From positions 434,001 to 498,000 of the forward strand of contig NZ_AQUR01000106.1 in NCBI RefSeq assembly GCF_000372525.1: 64,000 bases of DNA, read 5' to 3'. Both the position numbers and the translations under genes were made by a program. A model generated the notes under the pieces. It was not told the origin of the DNA. It saw only the letters and a list, made by a program, of their open reading frames with translations, and did no database searches. Below, piece by piece: positions 37,133 to 46,744 of this stretch. Each line of letters begins with the position of its first letter. Positions within the stretch are counted from its first letter, which is position 1. The stretch comes from Cupriavidus neocaledonicus (lineage in GTDB: Bacteria; Pseudomonadota; Gammaproteobacteria; Burkholderiales; Burkholderiaceae).

Positions 37133-37538
37133 TCCGCCTTCTGCCTGGCCGGTCGCATGCTTGTGCGAGCCGGTCCGGCGGCGGGCCTCCAGGCCACCCT
37201 CCGCAAGCGGCGCGTGCCTTCCGGCGCGCGCCGAGCCGCTTTTGTCCCGAGAGCCGTTTCTGGCACCGGACAGCCATGACGCCGCAGGCCCGACTGCCTG
37301 AGCCGGCGCTTTCAAGCCTTCCTGTTTTACTTCCGCCCTGGCGCCTGCCAGCGGCACTCTTCCTCCCGGTTCGCCACCTACAACTGCAAGAGCGCCGCGT
37401 GCTGCACGCGCGCATCCGCGGTTTGACACGTCCGGTTCCGATGATTACGATATGGTAAATTCATTCCACAATACGTAATTCAAGCGCCGTGCGGCCAGCG
37501 CTGCGCTGATGGACCCACCCGGAGACGCAAACAACACC
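37133..37538. other. 406-base intergenic region before hmgA
   Basis: No supported gene. The right end should contain the hmgA promoter: an AT-rich island at 37438-37482 carries ATTACG (37444) and CGTAAT (37474), an imperfect inverted repeat that could be a regulator site. The rest is GC-rich filler. Confidence 0.45.
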
Positions 37539-38858
37539 ATGGACCTCACGCATACCCAGCTTGCCGAGCGCGGCTATATGTCGGGCTTCGCCAACGAATT
37601 CGCCACCGAGGCCCTGCCGGGTGCGCTGCCGGTGGGCCAGAACTCGCCTCAGCGCGCACCCTATGGCCTGTATGCCGAGCAGTTGTCGGGCACGGCGTTC
37701 ACGGCGCCGCGCGCGCACAACCGCCGCTCGTGGCTGTACCGCATCCGCCCGGCGGCAATGCACAAGCCGTTCACGCTGATCGAACAGTCGCGTTTCCTGA
37801 GCCGCTTCGACCAGGTGCCGCCGTCGCCGAACCAGATGCGCTGGAGCCCGCCGGCGATGCCGTCGGTACCGACCGACTTTGTCGACGGCATCGTCACCAT
37901 GGCCGGCAATGGCGGCCCGGAAGCGATGACCGGCTGCGGCATCCACCTGTACCTGGCCAACCGCTCGATGCAGGACCGCTTCTTCTACAACGCCGACGGC
38001 GAGATGCTGATCGTGCCGCAGCAGGGCAGGCTGATGATGGTGACCGAGCTCGGCCGCCTGGCAGTCGAGCCGCACGAGATCGTGGTGATCCCGCGCGGCG
38101 TGCGCTTCCGCGTGGAGCTGCCCGACGGCGAGGCCCGCGGCTATATCTGCGAGAACTACGGCGCGCTGTTCAGGCTGCCCGACCTGGGCGTGATTGGCTC
38201 GAACGGGCTGGCCAACCCGCGTGACTTCCTCTCGCCGGTGGCCAGCTACGAAGACCGCGAGGGCAGCTTCGAGCTGGTGGCCAAGTTCCAGGGCAACCTG
38301 TGGCGCGCCGACATCGGCCACTCGCCGCTCGACGTGGTCGCCTGGCACGGCAACTACGCGCCGTACAAGTATGACCTGCGCCGCTTCAACACCATCGGCT
38401 CGATCAGCTACGACCATCCGGATCCGTCGATCTTCCTGGTGCTGCAGTCGCCGTCGGACACGCCGGGCGTCGACACCATCGACTTCGTCATCTTCGGCCC
38501 GCGCTGGCTGGCCATGCAGGACTCGTTCCGCCCGCCCTGGTTCCACCGCAATATCGCCAGCGAGTTCATGGGCCTGATCTCGGGCGTCTATGACGCCAAG
38601 GCCGAAGGCTTCGCACCCGGCGGTGCCAGCCTGCACAACTGCATGAGCGGCCACGGCCCGGATGCGGAGACCTTCGAGAAGGCCAGCGCTGCCGACACCT
38701 CGACGCCGCACCACATCGAAAACACCATGGCGTTCATGTTCGAAACGCCGGGCGTGATCCGGCCCACGCCGTATGCCGCGCAGTCGGCGTCGCTGCAGCA
38801 GGAGTACTACACCTGCTGGCAGGGGCTGAAGAAGCATTTCGACCCGAACACCCGCTAA
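37539..38858 (+). CDS. hmgA: Homogentisate 1,2-dioxygenase
   Basis: 439 aa from ATG 37539 (GGAG upstream; an in-frame ATG at 37509 adds ten residues without an RBS). Fe(II) enzyme opening the homogentisate ring to maleylacetoacetate. The iron ligands are readable by comparison with the human enzyme: His in WFHRN, Glu in SEFMGL and His in [10 protein letters not shown]. Also characteristic are [19 protein letters not shown] at the start and [13 protein letters not shown]. Length is the family norm. fahA follows 129 bases downstream; maleylacetoacetate isomerase is not in the window. Confidence 0.97.
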   Translation: MDLTHTQLAERGYMSGFANEFATEALPGALPVGQNSPQRAPYGLYAEQLSGTAFTAPRAHNRRSWLYRIRPAAMHKPFTLIEQSRFLSRFDQVPPSPNQMRWSPPAMPSVPTDFVDGIVTMAGNGGPEAMTGCGIHLYLANRSMQDRFFYNADGEMLIVPQQGRLMMVTELGRLAVEPHEIVVIPRGVRFRVELPDGEARGYICENYGALFRLPDLGVIGSNGLANPRDFLSPVASYEDREGSFELVAKFQGNLWRADIGHSPLDVVAWHGNYAPYKYDLRRFNTIGSISYDHPDPSIFLVLQSPSDTPGVDTIDFVIFGPRWLAMQDSFRPPWFHRNIASEFMGLISGVYDAKAEGFAPGGASLHNCMSGHGPDAETFEKASAADTSTPHHIENTMAFMFETPGVIRPTPYAAQSASLQQEYYTCWQGLKKHFDPNTR

Positions 38859-38987
38859 TCCCGGGCGCCTGGCCCGCCGGTCTTCTATCCTTTGCCGCTT
38901 GCGGGAGAGGGATGAGAGGGCAGGCGCTCGCCAGGCGTGACGCGTCACCGCATGTGACAAGTGCCACCAAAATTTCCGGAGTATCCG

Positions 38988-40250
38988 ATGACCGCCCCCC
39001 AAACCAGCTGGATCGACAGCGCCAACGACGGCAACACCCATTTTTCGCTGCAAAACCTGCCCTACGGCGTGTTCTCCACCCAAGGCCAGGCGCCCCGTGT
39101 CGGCGTCGCCATCGGCGACCAGGTGCTGGACCTCGCCGCGCTGGACCAGGCGGGCCTGCTGCCTGAAGCGGCCCGGGGCACCTTTGCCGCGGCCAGCCTG
39201 AACCGCTTCATCGCGCTGGGCCAGCCGGTCTGGAGCGAAACACGCCGGCGCCTGACGGCACTGCTGTCCGGTGCGGACGCCGCCCTGCGCGACAACGCCG
39301 CCTTGCGCGACCGGGCGCTGGTGCCGATGTCGGCGGCGACGCTGCACCTGCCGGTCGAGATCCCGGGCTACACCGACTTCTATTCGTCGAAGGAGCACGC
39401 CACCAACGTCGGCCGCATGTTCCGCGATCCGGACAATGCGCTGCTGCCGAACTGGCTGGAAATCCCCATCGGCTACAACGGCCGCGCCAGCTCGGTGGTG
39501 GTGAGCGGCACGCCGCTGCATCGCCCCAACGGCCAGATCAAGCTGCCGAACGAGGCGCGCCCGGTCTTCAGCGCCTGCCGCAAGCTGGATTTCGAGCTGG
39601 AGATGGGCTTTATCGTCGGCAAGCCCTCCGCCCTGGGCGAGCCGGTCAGCACCGCCGATGCGCCGGCGCATATGTTCGGCATGGTGCTGCTCAACGACTG
39701 GAGCGCGCGCGATATCCAGCAATGGGAATACGTGCCGCTGGGGCCGTTCAACAGCAAGGGCTTCGGTACCTCGATCTCGCCGTGGGTGGTCACCATGGAA
39801 GCGCTCGAGCCGTTCCGCCGCGACAATCCCGCGCAATCGCCCGAGCCGCTGCCCTACCTGCAGCAGCAGGGCAAGAACGCCTACGACATCGCGCTGGAAG
39901 TCGCGCTGCAGCCCGCCGGCGCAGCGGCGCCCAGCACCATCTGCCGCACCAACTTCAAGGCGATGTACTGGACCATGGCGCAGCAGCTGGCGCACCACAC
40001 GGTGTCGGGCTGCAACGTGCGCGTGGGCGACCTGATGGGTTCGGGCACGATCAGCGGCACCACGCCGGACTCTTACGGCAGCCTGCTCGAACTGACCCGC
40101 AACGGCGCCGAGCCGCTGACGCTGGCCGATGGCAGCCAGCGCAGCTTCCTGCAGGACGGCGACGACGTGATCATGACCGGCTACTGCCAGGGCGACGGCT
40201 ATCGCGTCGGCTTCGGTACGGTGTCGGGCAAGATCCTGCCGGCGCGCTGA
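38988..40250 (+). CDS. fahA: Fumarylacetoacetase
   Basis: 420-aa last enzyme of tyrosine degradation, splitting fumarylacetoacetate into fumarate and acetoacetate. N-terminal SH3-like domain (~1-115), then the catalytic domain: YTDFYSSKEHATNVG with the metal Asp and catalytic His, RPVFSACRKLDFELEMGF with the two Glu ligands, and LLNDWSARDIQQWEYVPLGPF with the second Asp. Full length for a two-domain FAH. The ATG at 38988 is chosen over 38961 because CCGGAGTATCCG lies in front. Confidence 0.97.
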   Translation: MTAPQTSWIDSANDGNTHFSLQNLPYGVFSTQGQAPRVGVAIGDQVLDLAALDQAGLLPEAARGTFAAASLNRFIALGQPVWSETRRRLTALLSGADAALRDNAALRDRALVPMSAATLHLPVEIPGYTDFYSSKEHATNVGRMFRDPDNALLPNWLEIPIGYNGRASSVVVSGTPLHRPNGQIKLPNEARPVFSACRKLDFELEMGFIVGKPSALGEPVSTADAPAHMFGMVLLNDWSARDIQQWEYVPLGPFNSKGFGTSISPWVVTMEALEPFRRDNPAQSPEPLPYLQQQGKNAYDIALEVALQPAGAAAPSTICRTNFKAMYWTMAQQLAHHTVSGCNVRVGDLMGSGTISGTTPDSYGSLLELTRNGAEPLTLADGSQRSFLQDGDDVIMTGYCQGDGYRVGFGTVSGKILPAR

Positions 40251-40273
40251 GCCCAGGGTGCTGGCCGCGCGCT

Positions 40274-40753
40274 TCAGCCGGCGTTATCGCCCAGCGCGGC
40301 GGCATCGAGGATGACCGCCGCGCGGCCCGACAGCAGCGTGCGCCCCGCGGCGCTGACGACAAAGGCGTAGAGCACGGTGGCGCCTTCGCCGCTGATGCGC
40401 TCCGCCGTGACCTCCAGCGGCGCCGGGATGTCGTCGAGCCGCTCCACCTGCAGCACCAGCTTGCGCACGCTGGCAAGATAGCCCGTGCGCGGGCGCCGCG
40501 GCGCGCCGCCGTCTTGTTCGGCCTCGGCCAGCAGGGCGCCATGCACGGCCATGGCCTGCGCGGCATATTCGATCCCGCATACCGCTGCCAGCCGGTTCCG
40601 CGCACGCAGCGGATTCTCCGCATGCGTGTGGCTGGTTGCCGTGCAGCGGATCGCTGCCCCGTCCCATGCCACCACGCCGTCGAGCAGGCACATGCTGCCC
40701 TGGTGCGGAATGCGCGCCGCGATCCATGCGCGGTCCCTGATCGCTTCAGGCAT
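40274..40753 (-). CDS. Hotdog-fold 3-hydroxyacyl-ACP dehydratase-like protein
   Basis: 159 aa with a single hotdog fold. The start IPHQGSMCLLDGVVAWDGAAIRC corresponds to the FabA/FabZ-like ApeP group, where a His sits in the HxGxM loop. Expected role: dehydration of 3-hydroxyacyl-ACP during polyene chain building. It ends the cluster and overlaps the chain-length-factor gene by 8 bases, with convergent fahA next door. Confidence 0.75.
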   Translation of the reverse strand: MPEAIRDRAWIAARIPHQGSMCLLDGVVAWDGAAIRCTATSHTHAENPLRARNRLAAVCGIEYAAQAMAVHGALLAEAEQDGGAPRRPRTGYLASVRKLVLQVERLDDIPAPLEVTAERISGEGATVLYAFVVSAAGRTLLSGRAAVILDAAALGDNAG

Positions 40754-41558
40754 GGGCCTGGCTGCCGAGGCTGGTGACTTCGGCTTCGATCCGCAGCGTA
40801 TCCAGATAATCCAGTACTACCGTGCCGGTCTCGCCGCGGGCGATGGCGGCCAGCAGCGGCAGCACGCGCGCGGCCGGTGCCGAGTTGCGCAGCGCTTCCA
40901 GTGCGGCGTCCGGCATCGCGGTGGCCGGCGCCTGTGTCAGTGCCACCTCGATGCGTGCCAGCGAGCGCGCGCCCGGTTGCGGCGTAAGCAACAGGGCCAC
41001 GCCGAACGGGTCGGGAATCGGCCGGCAGCTGTGCAGCGGCTCCGGGTAGCCGGTGTCATAGGCAATCAGCAGGCAGGGCTCGGCATCGGCGCTGGCCTGC
41101 AGCGCGCCTTCCAGCAGGCCAGCGCCAAAGCTGCCGTCCATCGCGCACAGCACGTTGGAGGCGCGCATCGCGCCGGCGGCGATCGACCAGTAGCCGGCGG
41201 TCGCGTTATGCACCGAGTTGTGGAAGCGCGTGGGCGACATCAGCGGCTCGGGCTGCGCCAGTGCTTCGCAGATGGCATGGAAGTTATGGCCATCGCTGCT
41301 GGACGAGGTAAAGACCGTCGGCAGTTGCGCGGCATCGCGGCCGCTGGCCGCCACCGCCTGCTGGCCGACGCCCAGCGCGAGACGGACGGTGGCTCCGGTG
41401 CGGCGGCGCTCGGCCGGCGGCAGGCCGGCGGGCAGCGGCAGCTCGGTGGCCGCGTGCGCGTATGGCGCGCGCCCGGCGAGCACGGCACTGGCCTGCGGCC
41501 AGCCGCTCAGGCCGGGGCCGAGCAGGCCGATGCTTTCGATATAGACAGGCTGCGGCAT
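40746..41558 (-). CDS. Beta-ketoacyl synthase chain-length-factor-like protein
   Basis: 270 aa, thiolase fold but shorter than a KS. The position normally held by the active Cys reads AMDGSFGAGL, with no cysteine, so it is likely a non-condensing partner that limits chain length for the KS at 41568. Other recognisable parts: TSSSSDGHNFHAICEAL, HNSVHNATAGYWSIAAG. Such KS/CLF pairs occur in aryl polyene and related clusters. Starts 9 bases after the KS stop. Confidence 0.75.
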   Translation of the reverse strand: MPQPVYIESIGLLGPGLSGWPQASAVLAGRAPYAHAATELPLPAGLPPAERRRTGATVRLALGVGQQAVAASGRDAAQLPTVFTSSSSDGHNFHAICEALAQPEPLMSPTRFHNSVHNATAGYWSIAAGAMRASNVLCAMDGSFGAGLLEGALQASADAEPCLLIAYDTGYPEPLHSCRPIPDPFGVALLLTPQPGARSLARIEVALTQAPATAMPDAALEALRNSAPAARVLPLLAAIARGETGTVVLDYLDTLRIEAEVTSLGSQAHA

Positions 41559-41567
41559 GGCGCTGGC

Positions 41568-42770
41568 TCAGTGGGAAACCGCGTCCGCGCGCGCGAACAG
41601 CAGGCTGCAGTTGGACCCGCCGAAACCGAATGCATTGCTCATCGCGTAGCGCAAATCGGCGTCCTGGTTGGCGAGCTGGTAGTTCACGTCGAGCGAAGGG
41701 TCTGGCTGCGTGGTGTTGATGCCGGCCGGCACCAGGCCGTGGCGCAGCGCCAGCGCGCAGATCACCGCCTCGAGCGCGCCGGCCGCGCCCAGCGCATGGC
41801 CGGTGGCGCCCTTGGTCGAGCTGCACGGCGTGCCGGGCAGCACCGCGGCCATGGCCAGCGCTTCGGCGGCGTCGTTGCTGCGCGTGGCGGTGCCGTGCAG
41901 GTTGACGTAGCCGACCTGCGCCGGCGCGATGCCGGCGCCGGCCAGCGCCTGCGCCATCGCCATGCGCGCGCCCAGTCCCTGCGGGTGTGGCGTCGACATA
42001 TGGTGGGCGTCGCTCGATTCGCCGATGCCTGCCAGCAGGATGGCATCGTCCGCCACCGGGCCGGTCACGCGTTCGAGCAGGCCGAACACCGCGCCTTCGC
42101 CGATCGAGATGCCGTTGCGCGCTACGTCGTAGGGCCGGCACGGCTGGCGCGACAGCAACTCCAGCGCATTGAAGCCGTACAGCGTGGTGTGGCACAGCGA
42201 GTCGACGCCGCCCACCACCGCCGCGTCGATCAGCCCGGCCTCCAGCATGCGCCGTGCCGAGCTGAACACCTTGGCCCCGGACGAGCACGCCGACGACACC
42301 GCCGCCGCCGGCCCGGTCAGGCCCAGCTGCCGGCGCAGGAACGCGGGCAGCGAGTAAGGATTGTGGGTGCCGCCGTAGTGGAAGTCCGGCGGCAGCGCGC
42401 CGCTGGCGGGATCGCGCTGACGGTAACCCAGCTCGGTCTGCAGCACACCCGCGGTGCTGGTGCCGAGAAAGACACCGATGCGGTGGGCGCCGTAGCGCGC
42501 CGCCGCCTCGCGCACGCGTGCGGCAAAGTCGTCCTGCGCCAGGGCCAGCTGCGCCAGCCGGTTGTTGCGGCAGTCAAACTCGGCCAGCGCGGCGGGCAGC
42601 GCGACGGCGTCGACGCCCGCGACTTCGCCGACGTAGGTATCGAGGGCGACGTCGCCGAAGCGGCACGGCGCCAGGCCGCCGCGCTGCGCGCGCAGCGCCG
42701 CCAGCGTGGCGTCGAGGCCGGTGCCGAGGCAGCTGGTGGCCGTGAAATGCGAGAACAGGAGCGGGGACAC
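41568..42770 (-). CDS. Beta-ketoacyl-ACP synthase (KS)
   Basis: About 400 aa if it starts at GTG 42770; a TTG further up cannot be excluded, as no clear RBS is present. All three active-site residues are visible: Cys in SSACSSGAKVF, His in NLHGTATRSNDAAE and His in KGATGHALGAAGALEA. The N terminus LLFSHFTATSCLGTGLDATLAAL is typical of KS enzymes in aryl polyene loci. It condenses malonyl-ACP with the growing chain, presumably with the CLF-like neighbour. A much longer minus-strand frame through the upstream deacetylase is not real. Confidence 0.85.
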   Translation of the reverse strand: MSPLLFSHFTATSCLGTGLDATLAALRAQRGGLAPCRFGDVALDTYVGEVAGVDAVALPAALAEFDCRNNRLAQLALAQDDFAARVREAAARYGAHRIGVFLGTSTAGVLQTELGYRQRDPASGALPPDFHYGGTHNPYSLPAFLRRQLGLTGPAAAVSSACSSGAKVFSSARRMLEAGLIDAAVVGGVDSLCHTTLYGFNALELLSRQPCRPYDVARNGISIGEGAVFGLLERVTGPVADDAILLAGIGESSDAHHMSTPHPQGLGARMAMAQALAGAGIAPAQVGYVNLHGTATRSNDAAEALAMAAVLPGTPCSSTKGATGHALGAAGALEAVICALALRHGLVPAGINTTQPDPSLDVNYQLANQDADLRYAMSNAFGFGGSNCSLLFARADAVSH

Positions 42771-42835
42771 AGCTTCGGTGAGGCGAATGGAAGGAATCTC
42801 TGAAGGCAGCGCCAATTGTAACAAGCCCCGGCGGC

Positions 42836-43684
42836 TCAGCCCGGCGGCACCGCGGCGCGCAGCGTCACGCAGCGCAGTCCGGCGCGCTCGATCGCGCCCA
42901 GCAGGTCCGGCAGCACGGTGGTGCAGTGGGGCCGGCCGGCAGGGTCCAGGCCGGGGTTGCCGTCGTGCAGCAGCAGGATGTCTCGTGCCGCCAGCCGGCC
43001 GGCCAGGCGCCGCGCCACGCGCGCGGCGTTGTTGCCGCTGCGGGTATCGAAGCCGCGCCGGGTCCAGGCAGCCAGCTGGAGCCCCAGCCGGCACAGCACC
43101 GGTTCCAGGAAGGGATTGCGCAGCCCCGCCGGGGCGCGGAAAAAGCGTGGTGCCTGGCCGGTGATCTCGGTCAGCACCTGCTGCGCGGCGGCGATGTCGC
43201 GCTGGATGCGCGCGGGTCCGAACAGCGAGAAGTACAGCCGGTGGTACATGCTGTGGTTCTCCACGGCATGGCCGCGGCGCACGATCTCGCGCACCAGTTC
43301 GGGATGCGCCGCGGCGCGCTCGCCGATGCAGAAAAACGTCGCGCTGGCGCCGTGCTGGTCGAGCAGGTCGAGGACGCGCGGCGTCAGGTCCGGATTGGGG
43401 CCATCGTCGAAGGTCAGCGCCACGCAGCCCTCGGCCGATGGCGGCAGGCGCAGCAGGTTGGGGCCGAGCCAGGTGCTGCGCGGCCACAAGCCGGCCGCGC
43501 ACATCGCCGCATGGCTCGCGCCGATGCCGGCCACGGCCCAGCCCACGCCCTGCGGGTAAGCGAGCAGGGCGCCGACGGCACCCACATGCACCGCGGCGGC
43601 GCCATAGAGCAGCGGGGTGGGCCGCCAGGGGCGGCTGGGAGGACCCTCGGGCAGGGCGACGCCCGGTGCGGATAGTGGCTTCAT
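42836..43684 (-). CDS. Polysaccharide deacetylase (NodB-type)
   Basis: 282 aa from ATG 43684, which overlaps the MMPL stop as ATGA. Two N-terminal membrane helices (LLYGAAAVHVGAVGALLAYP, GVGWAVAGIGASHAAMC) anchor a NodB domain (~75-275). Catalytic motifs: LTFDDGPNPDLT (Asp pair), HAVENHSMYH (metal His residues), FFRAPAGLRNP and the motif DILLLHDGN. The enzyme probably removes N- or O-acetyl groups from a sugar on the outer side of the inner membrane. Its presence inside the lipid cluster suggests that the product carries an acetylated sugar, consistent with the GT2 gene at 50800. Confidence 0.85.
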   Translation of the reverse strand: MKPLSAPGVALPEGPPSRPWRPTPLLYGAAAVHVGAVGALLAYPQGVGWAVAGIGASHAAMCAAGLWPRSTWLGPNLLRLPPSAEGCVALTFDDGPNPDLTPRVLDLLDQHGASATFFCIGERAAAHPELVREIVRRGHAVENHSMYHRLYFSLFGPARIQRDIAAAQQVLTEITGQAPRFFRAPAGLRNPFLEPVLCRLGLQLAAWTRRGFDTRSGNNAARVARRLAGRLAARDILLLHDGNPGLDPAGRPHCTTVLPDLLGAIERAGLRCVTLRAAVPPG

Positions 43685-46095
43685 GTTGCACTCCCGGCCT
43701 TCCCGGCTGCCGCCCACGACGGCGCGGGCGCGAGGATGGCCGAAAACCACAGCGCCAGCACGGCGCCGGGGCCGACCGTCAGGCCGAAGGCCTGCAGCAG
43801 CGGCAGGCTCGACAGCGACAGCAGCCCGAATGCGGCGACCGTGGTCAGGTTGGCCAGCAGCAGCGACACCAGCGTGTGCGGCGAAGCGCCGGCCGCCTGG
43901 CCGTCTGCCGCCGGGCCATTAAAGAATAGCGCGTAGTTGGACCCGACCGCGGCCAGCAGCAGCAGGCCCACCAGGTGCAGCAGAGTCAGCGGCTGGCCCA
44001 GCGCCGCCAGCCCGCCCAGCACCACTACCGCGGCGGCGGCCAGCGGCAGTACCGTCGCCAGCACCCGCCGCGGCGAGCGCAGCGCCAGCGCCAGCAGGGC
44101 GATGATCGCCAGCAGTCCGGCCAGCGACAGCAGCAGGGCTTCGCGCAGGTAGCCGGCATAGAGCCGGTCCGATTCGCCCTTCAGGTCGACGAACAGGGTC
44201 TCGGGTACGCCGGCGCGCTGGATCGCGGCACGCACCGCGGCGCTGTCGACGCCGTCGGCCGCGCTGGCATGGTCCGGGGCATGCACCGGCGCGCGCAGCG
44301 GCAGCGTGGCGCTCCAGCGGCCGTTGCGTTGCACCAGCAACGCGTCGAGCGCCAGTGCCATCGAGGTGCCGCGCAGGCTCTCGCGTTGCAGCAGGGGGCC
44401 GGTGCGCGCCGCTTCGGCCTGCGCCAGGAACGGCGCGAACACCGATGCGCGCACCGGCTGGCCGGCGATGGCGGCATGCAGCCGCTGTGCCAGCACATCG
44501 GGGGGCGGCAGGCTGGCCTGGCGCTCGCGCTGGGTCGCCGCGCTGGGCAGGTAGCGTGCCGGGCTCTCGTAGCCGCCGATGAAGTTCTGCGCCACCAGCG
44601 GTTCCAGCTCATGCGCGACGCGCTCAGCGCCCTGCAGCACGGACTCCTGGTCCGGCCCCGACACCACCACCAGGTAGCGCACATCCGGTGCGCCCAGGTT
44701 TTCGCGCAGCGAGGTGTCGAGTGCCTGGTCGCTGGCCGAAACCGGGCTCAGCGCCTGCAGTTCCCGGCCCCACAGCGTGCCGCGATGCTGGAGCAGCACC
44801 ACGCAGGCGCCCACGACCAGCAGCAGCACCAGCCAGCGCAGCCGCGGCGCGCGCTCCGCCAGCCATTGCAGCCTGCGGCCGAGCGGGGCGACGTCGCGCA
44901 GCTGCAGCGTGGCAGGCACCAGCTGCGGCAGCACGAAGCGCGTGACCAGCGCGGCGGTGGCGAGTCCCGCGATCGAATACAGGCCCAGCTGCGCCAGCCC
45001 CGGGAAGCCGGACAGCAGCAGCGACGCAAAGCCGCACACCGAAGTCAGCACCCCCAGGCGCACCGTCGGCCAGAAGCCGCCCAGCCAGGCGCGCTCGTCG
45101 CGCCGGCCATTGCGCGTGTACTGCGCGGACTGCACGAACAGGTAGATGGAATAGTCGACCGCCTCGCCGATCAGCGTGGTGCCGAAGCCCAGCGTCAACC
45201 CATGCACGGCGCCGCCGAAACCCAGGCTGACCGCGGCGATGCCCGCCAGCGCGCCGCTGAGCACCGGCACCAGCCCAAGCACCAGCAGCGGCACCGAGCG
45301 GTACACCGCCAGCAGCAGCGTGACGATGATGGCCAGGCCGATGGTCGAGAGCCGCTCGACATCGTGCCGGATGGTGTCGCGCGCCTTGACCGAGAACACG
45401 CCCGGGCCCGTCATCACCAGCTGGTAGGGGCCGGACCCGGCGGCGCTGGCAAAGGCTTGCTGCACGGCCGCCATCGCCTCAGCCTGCGCATCGGTATCCG
45501 AGCCCGCGCTGGCGGTCTGCGCCAGCAGCAGCGCGCGCTTGCCGTCGCGCGAGGCCCATGCGCCCGCATGGACCGGCACGCGCTGGCCGGCGTCGAGCTG
45601 CGCCAGCATCGCCGCAACCTCGCCGGTGGGATCGCGCGGCAGCAAGGACTTGGTGAAGAGCCCGGCGGAAGAGGCCAGCAGCGCGAACGAATCATTCACC
45701 GCCCGGGCCAGCCCTTGTTCGCTGAAACGCTCCGGCGTGACCTCGGGGCTGAGCAGGTAACGGTGCGCGAACACGTATTCGCGGTCCGCCGCCTGGTTGA
45801 CCGGCTCGCCGTTCTGCACCGAGGCGAAGCGCCGGTCGCCACGCAGTTGCGCCGCCATCGCGCGCGAGACCCGCGCGCGGCCATCGGCATCGCCGCCCTC
45901 GATGCCGACCAGGATCAGGCGCGATACCAGCCCGTCGCGCAGCTGGTTCACCAGCAACTGCTGCTCGGCGCTGGGCAGGCGCGGCAGGAAGGCGGACAGG
46001 TCGGCGGTGAAGCTGGTGCGGCTGACGACCGCGGCGCAGGCCAGCAGTGCCAGCACCCACAGCGCCAGCGCCAGGCGGCGCGGTGCCGCGCTCAT
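43681..46095 (-). CDS. MMPL/RND-family exporter
   Basis: 804 aa, inner membrane, about 12 helices arranged as two repeats each with a large periplasmic loop (~45-230 and ~420-590). Helix blocks include STIGLAIIVTLLLAVYRSVPLLVL, VRLGVLTSVCGFASLLLSGF and LLSLAGLLAIIALLALAL. In aryl polyene-type clusters such a protein moves the finished lipid across the inner membrane. It overlaps the LolA-like gene upstream by 4 bases and the deacetylase downstream by 4 bases, so the three are translationally coupled. Confidence 0.88.
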   Translation of the reverse strand: MSAAPRRLALALWVLALLACAAVVSRTSFTADLSAFLPRLPSAEQQLLVNQLRDGLVSRLILVGIEGGDADGRARVSRAMAAQLRGDRRFASVQNGEPVNQAADREYVFAHRYLLSPEVTPERFSEQGLARAVNDSFALLASSAGLFTKSLLPRDPTGEVAAMLAQLDAGQRVPVHAGAWASRDGKRALLLAQTASAGSDTDAQAEAMAAVQQAFASAAGSGPYQLVMTGPGVFSVKARDTIRHDVERLSTIGLAIIVTLLLAVYRSVPLLVLGLVPVLSGALAGIAAVSLGFGGAVHGLTLGFGTTLIGEAVDYSIYLFVQSAQYTRNGRRDERAWLGGFWPTVRLGVLTSVCGFASLLLSGFPGLAQLGLYSIAGLATAALVTRFVLPQLVPATLQLRDVAPLGRRLQWLAERAPRLRWLVLLLVVGACVVLLQHRGTLWGRELQALSPVSASDQALDTSLRENLGAPDVRYLVVVSGPDQESVLQGAERVAHELEPLVAQNFIGGYESPARYLPSAATQRERQASLPPPDVLAQRLHAAIAGQPVRASVFAPFLAQAEAARTGPLLQRESLRGTSMALALDALLVQRNGRWSATLPLRAPVHAPDHASAADGVDSAAVRAAIQRAGVPETLFVDLKGESDRLYAGYLREALLLSLAGLLAIIALLALALRSPRRVLATVLPLAAAAVVVLGGLAALGQPLTLLHLVGLLLLAAVGSNYALFFNGPAADGQAAGASPHTLVSLLLANLTTVAAFGLLSLSSLPLLQAFGLTVGPGAVLALWFSAILAPAPSWAAAGKAGSAT

Positions 46096-46727
46096 CGGCC
46101 CGCGGCCGGCCGGATCTTCATCACCGAGCGGTCACCGTCGGCCTGCCGGATCTCGACCTGGTCCAGCACATCCTGCCTGCCGTCGATGCGCACCTGGCTG
46201 ACGGCCGCGGCCATGCGCGAGTCCGCCGGCGTCAGCGTCAATGTCCAGCGGCCGGCACGGCCCTCGACGCCGAGCTTGTAGTAGCGCTCCAGCGCATCGC
46301 GGTTGCCCGCCAGCGTGGCGCGGATGCTCTCGATAAAGGCCGCGATCTCGGGGTAGTTCTGCAGCGGCATGGTGTAGCGCTTGCCGTCGCGCTCGACCGT
46401 CAGCATGTCGCCGTCCAGCACCAGGTTTTCCGCCTTGGGCGAATGCGTGCGCTTTTCCAAGTGGTCGGGCGCGGTGAAGCGCAGTTCGCCCGACGACTGC
46501 ACCGGCTTGTCGAGCAGCGCCAGGTACTTGGTCTCGGTAAACAGCACGCGCCCGGACTTGCGCTGCGCCAGGGTGGACATCAGCTGGTCGACGCCGAAGG
46601 CGGCGGTGGCGGCCGGCACGGCGGATGAGGCGGGTGCCGCCGTGGCCGCCAGCGGTGCCAGCGCGAGCAGGGCGCCTGCCAGCAGGGCCGGCAATGGAGA
46701 GCGGAAAGGGCGCGCGGAGAAGAGCAT
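46092..46727 (-). CDS. LolA-like outer-membrane lipoprotein carrier
   Basis: 211 aa with a signal peptide (FRSPLPALLAGALLALAPLAATAA, cleavage near residue 35) and a LolA-type fold: QLMSTLAQRKSGRVLFTETKYLALLDKPVQSSGEL, later TLTPADSRMAAAVSQVRIDG. Clusters of this kind encode such a carrier to take the lipid from the MMPL protein across the periplasm. Stop overlaps the MMPL start; 17 bases after the acyltransferase. Confidence 0.8.
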   Translation of the reverse strand: MLFSARPFRSPLPALLAGALLALAPLAATAAPASSAVPAATAAFGVDQLMSTLAQRKSGRVLFTETKYLALLDKPVQSSGELRFTAPDHLEKRTHSPKAENLVLDGDMLTVERDGKRYTMPLQNYPEIAAFIESIRATLAGNRDALERYYKLGVEGRAGRWTLTLTPADSRMAAAVSQVRIDGRQDVLDQVEIRQADGDRSVMKIRPAAGR

Positions 46728-46744
46728 CAGTGGCGGCTCACGGG

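Noticed and set aside
42771-43691. Extension of the KS frame through the deacetylase region
   Set aside because: This part is out of frame with the clearly coding NodB domain and has shadow composition.
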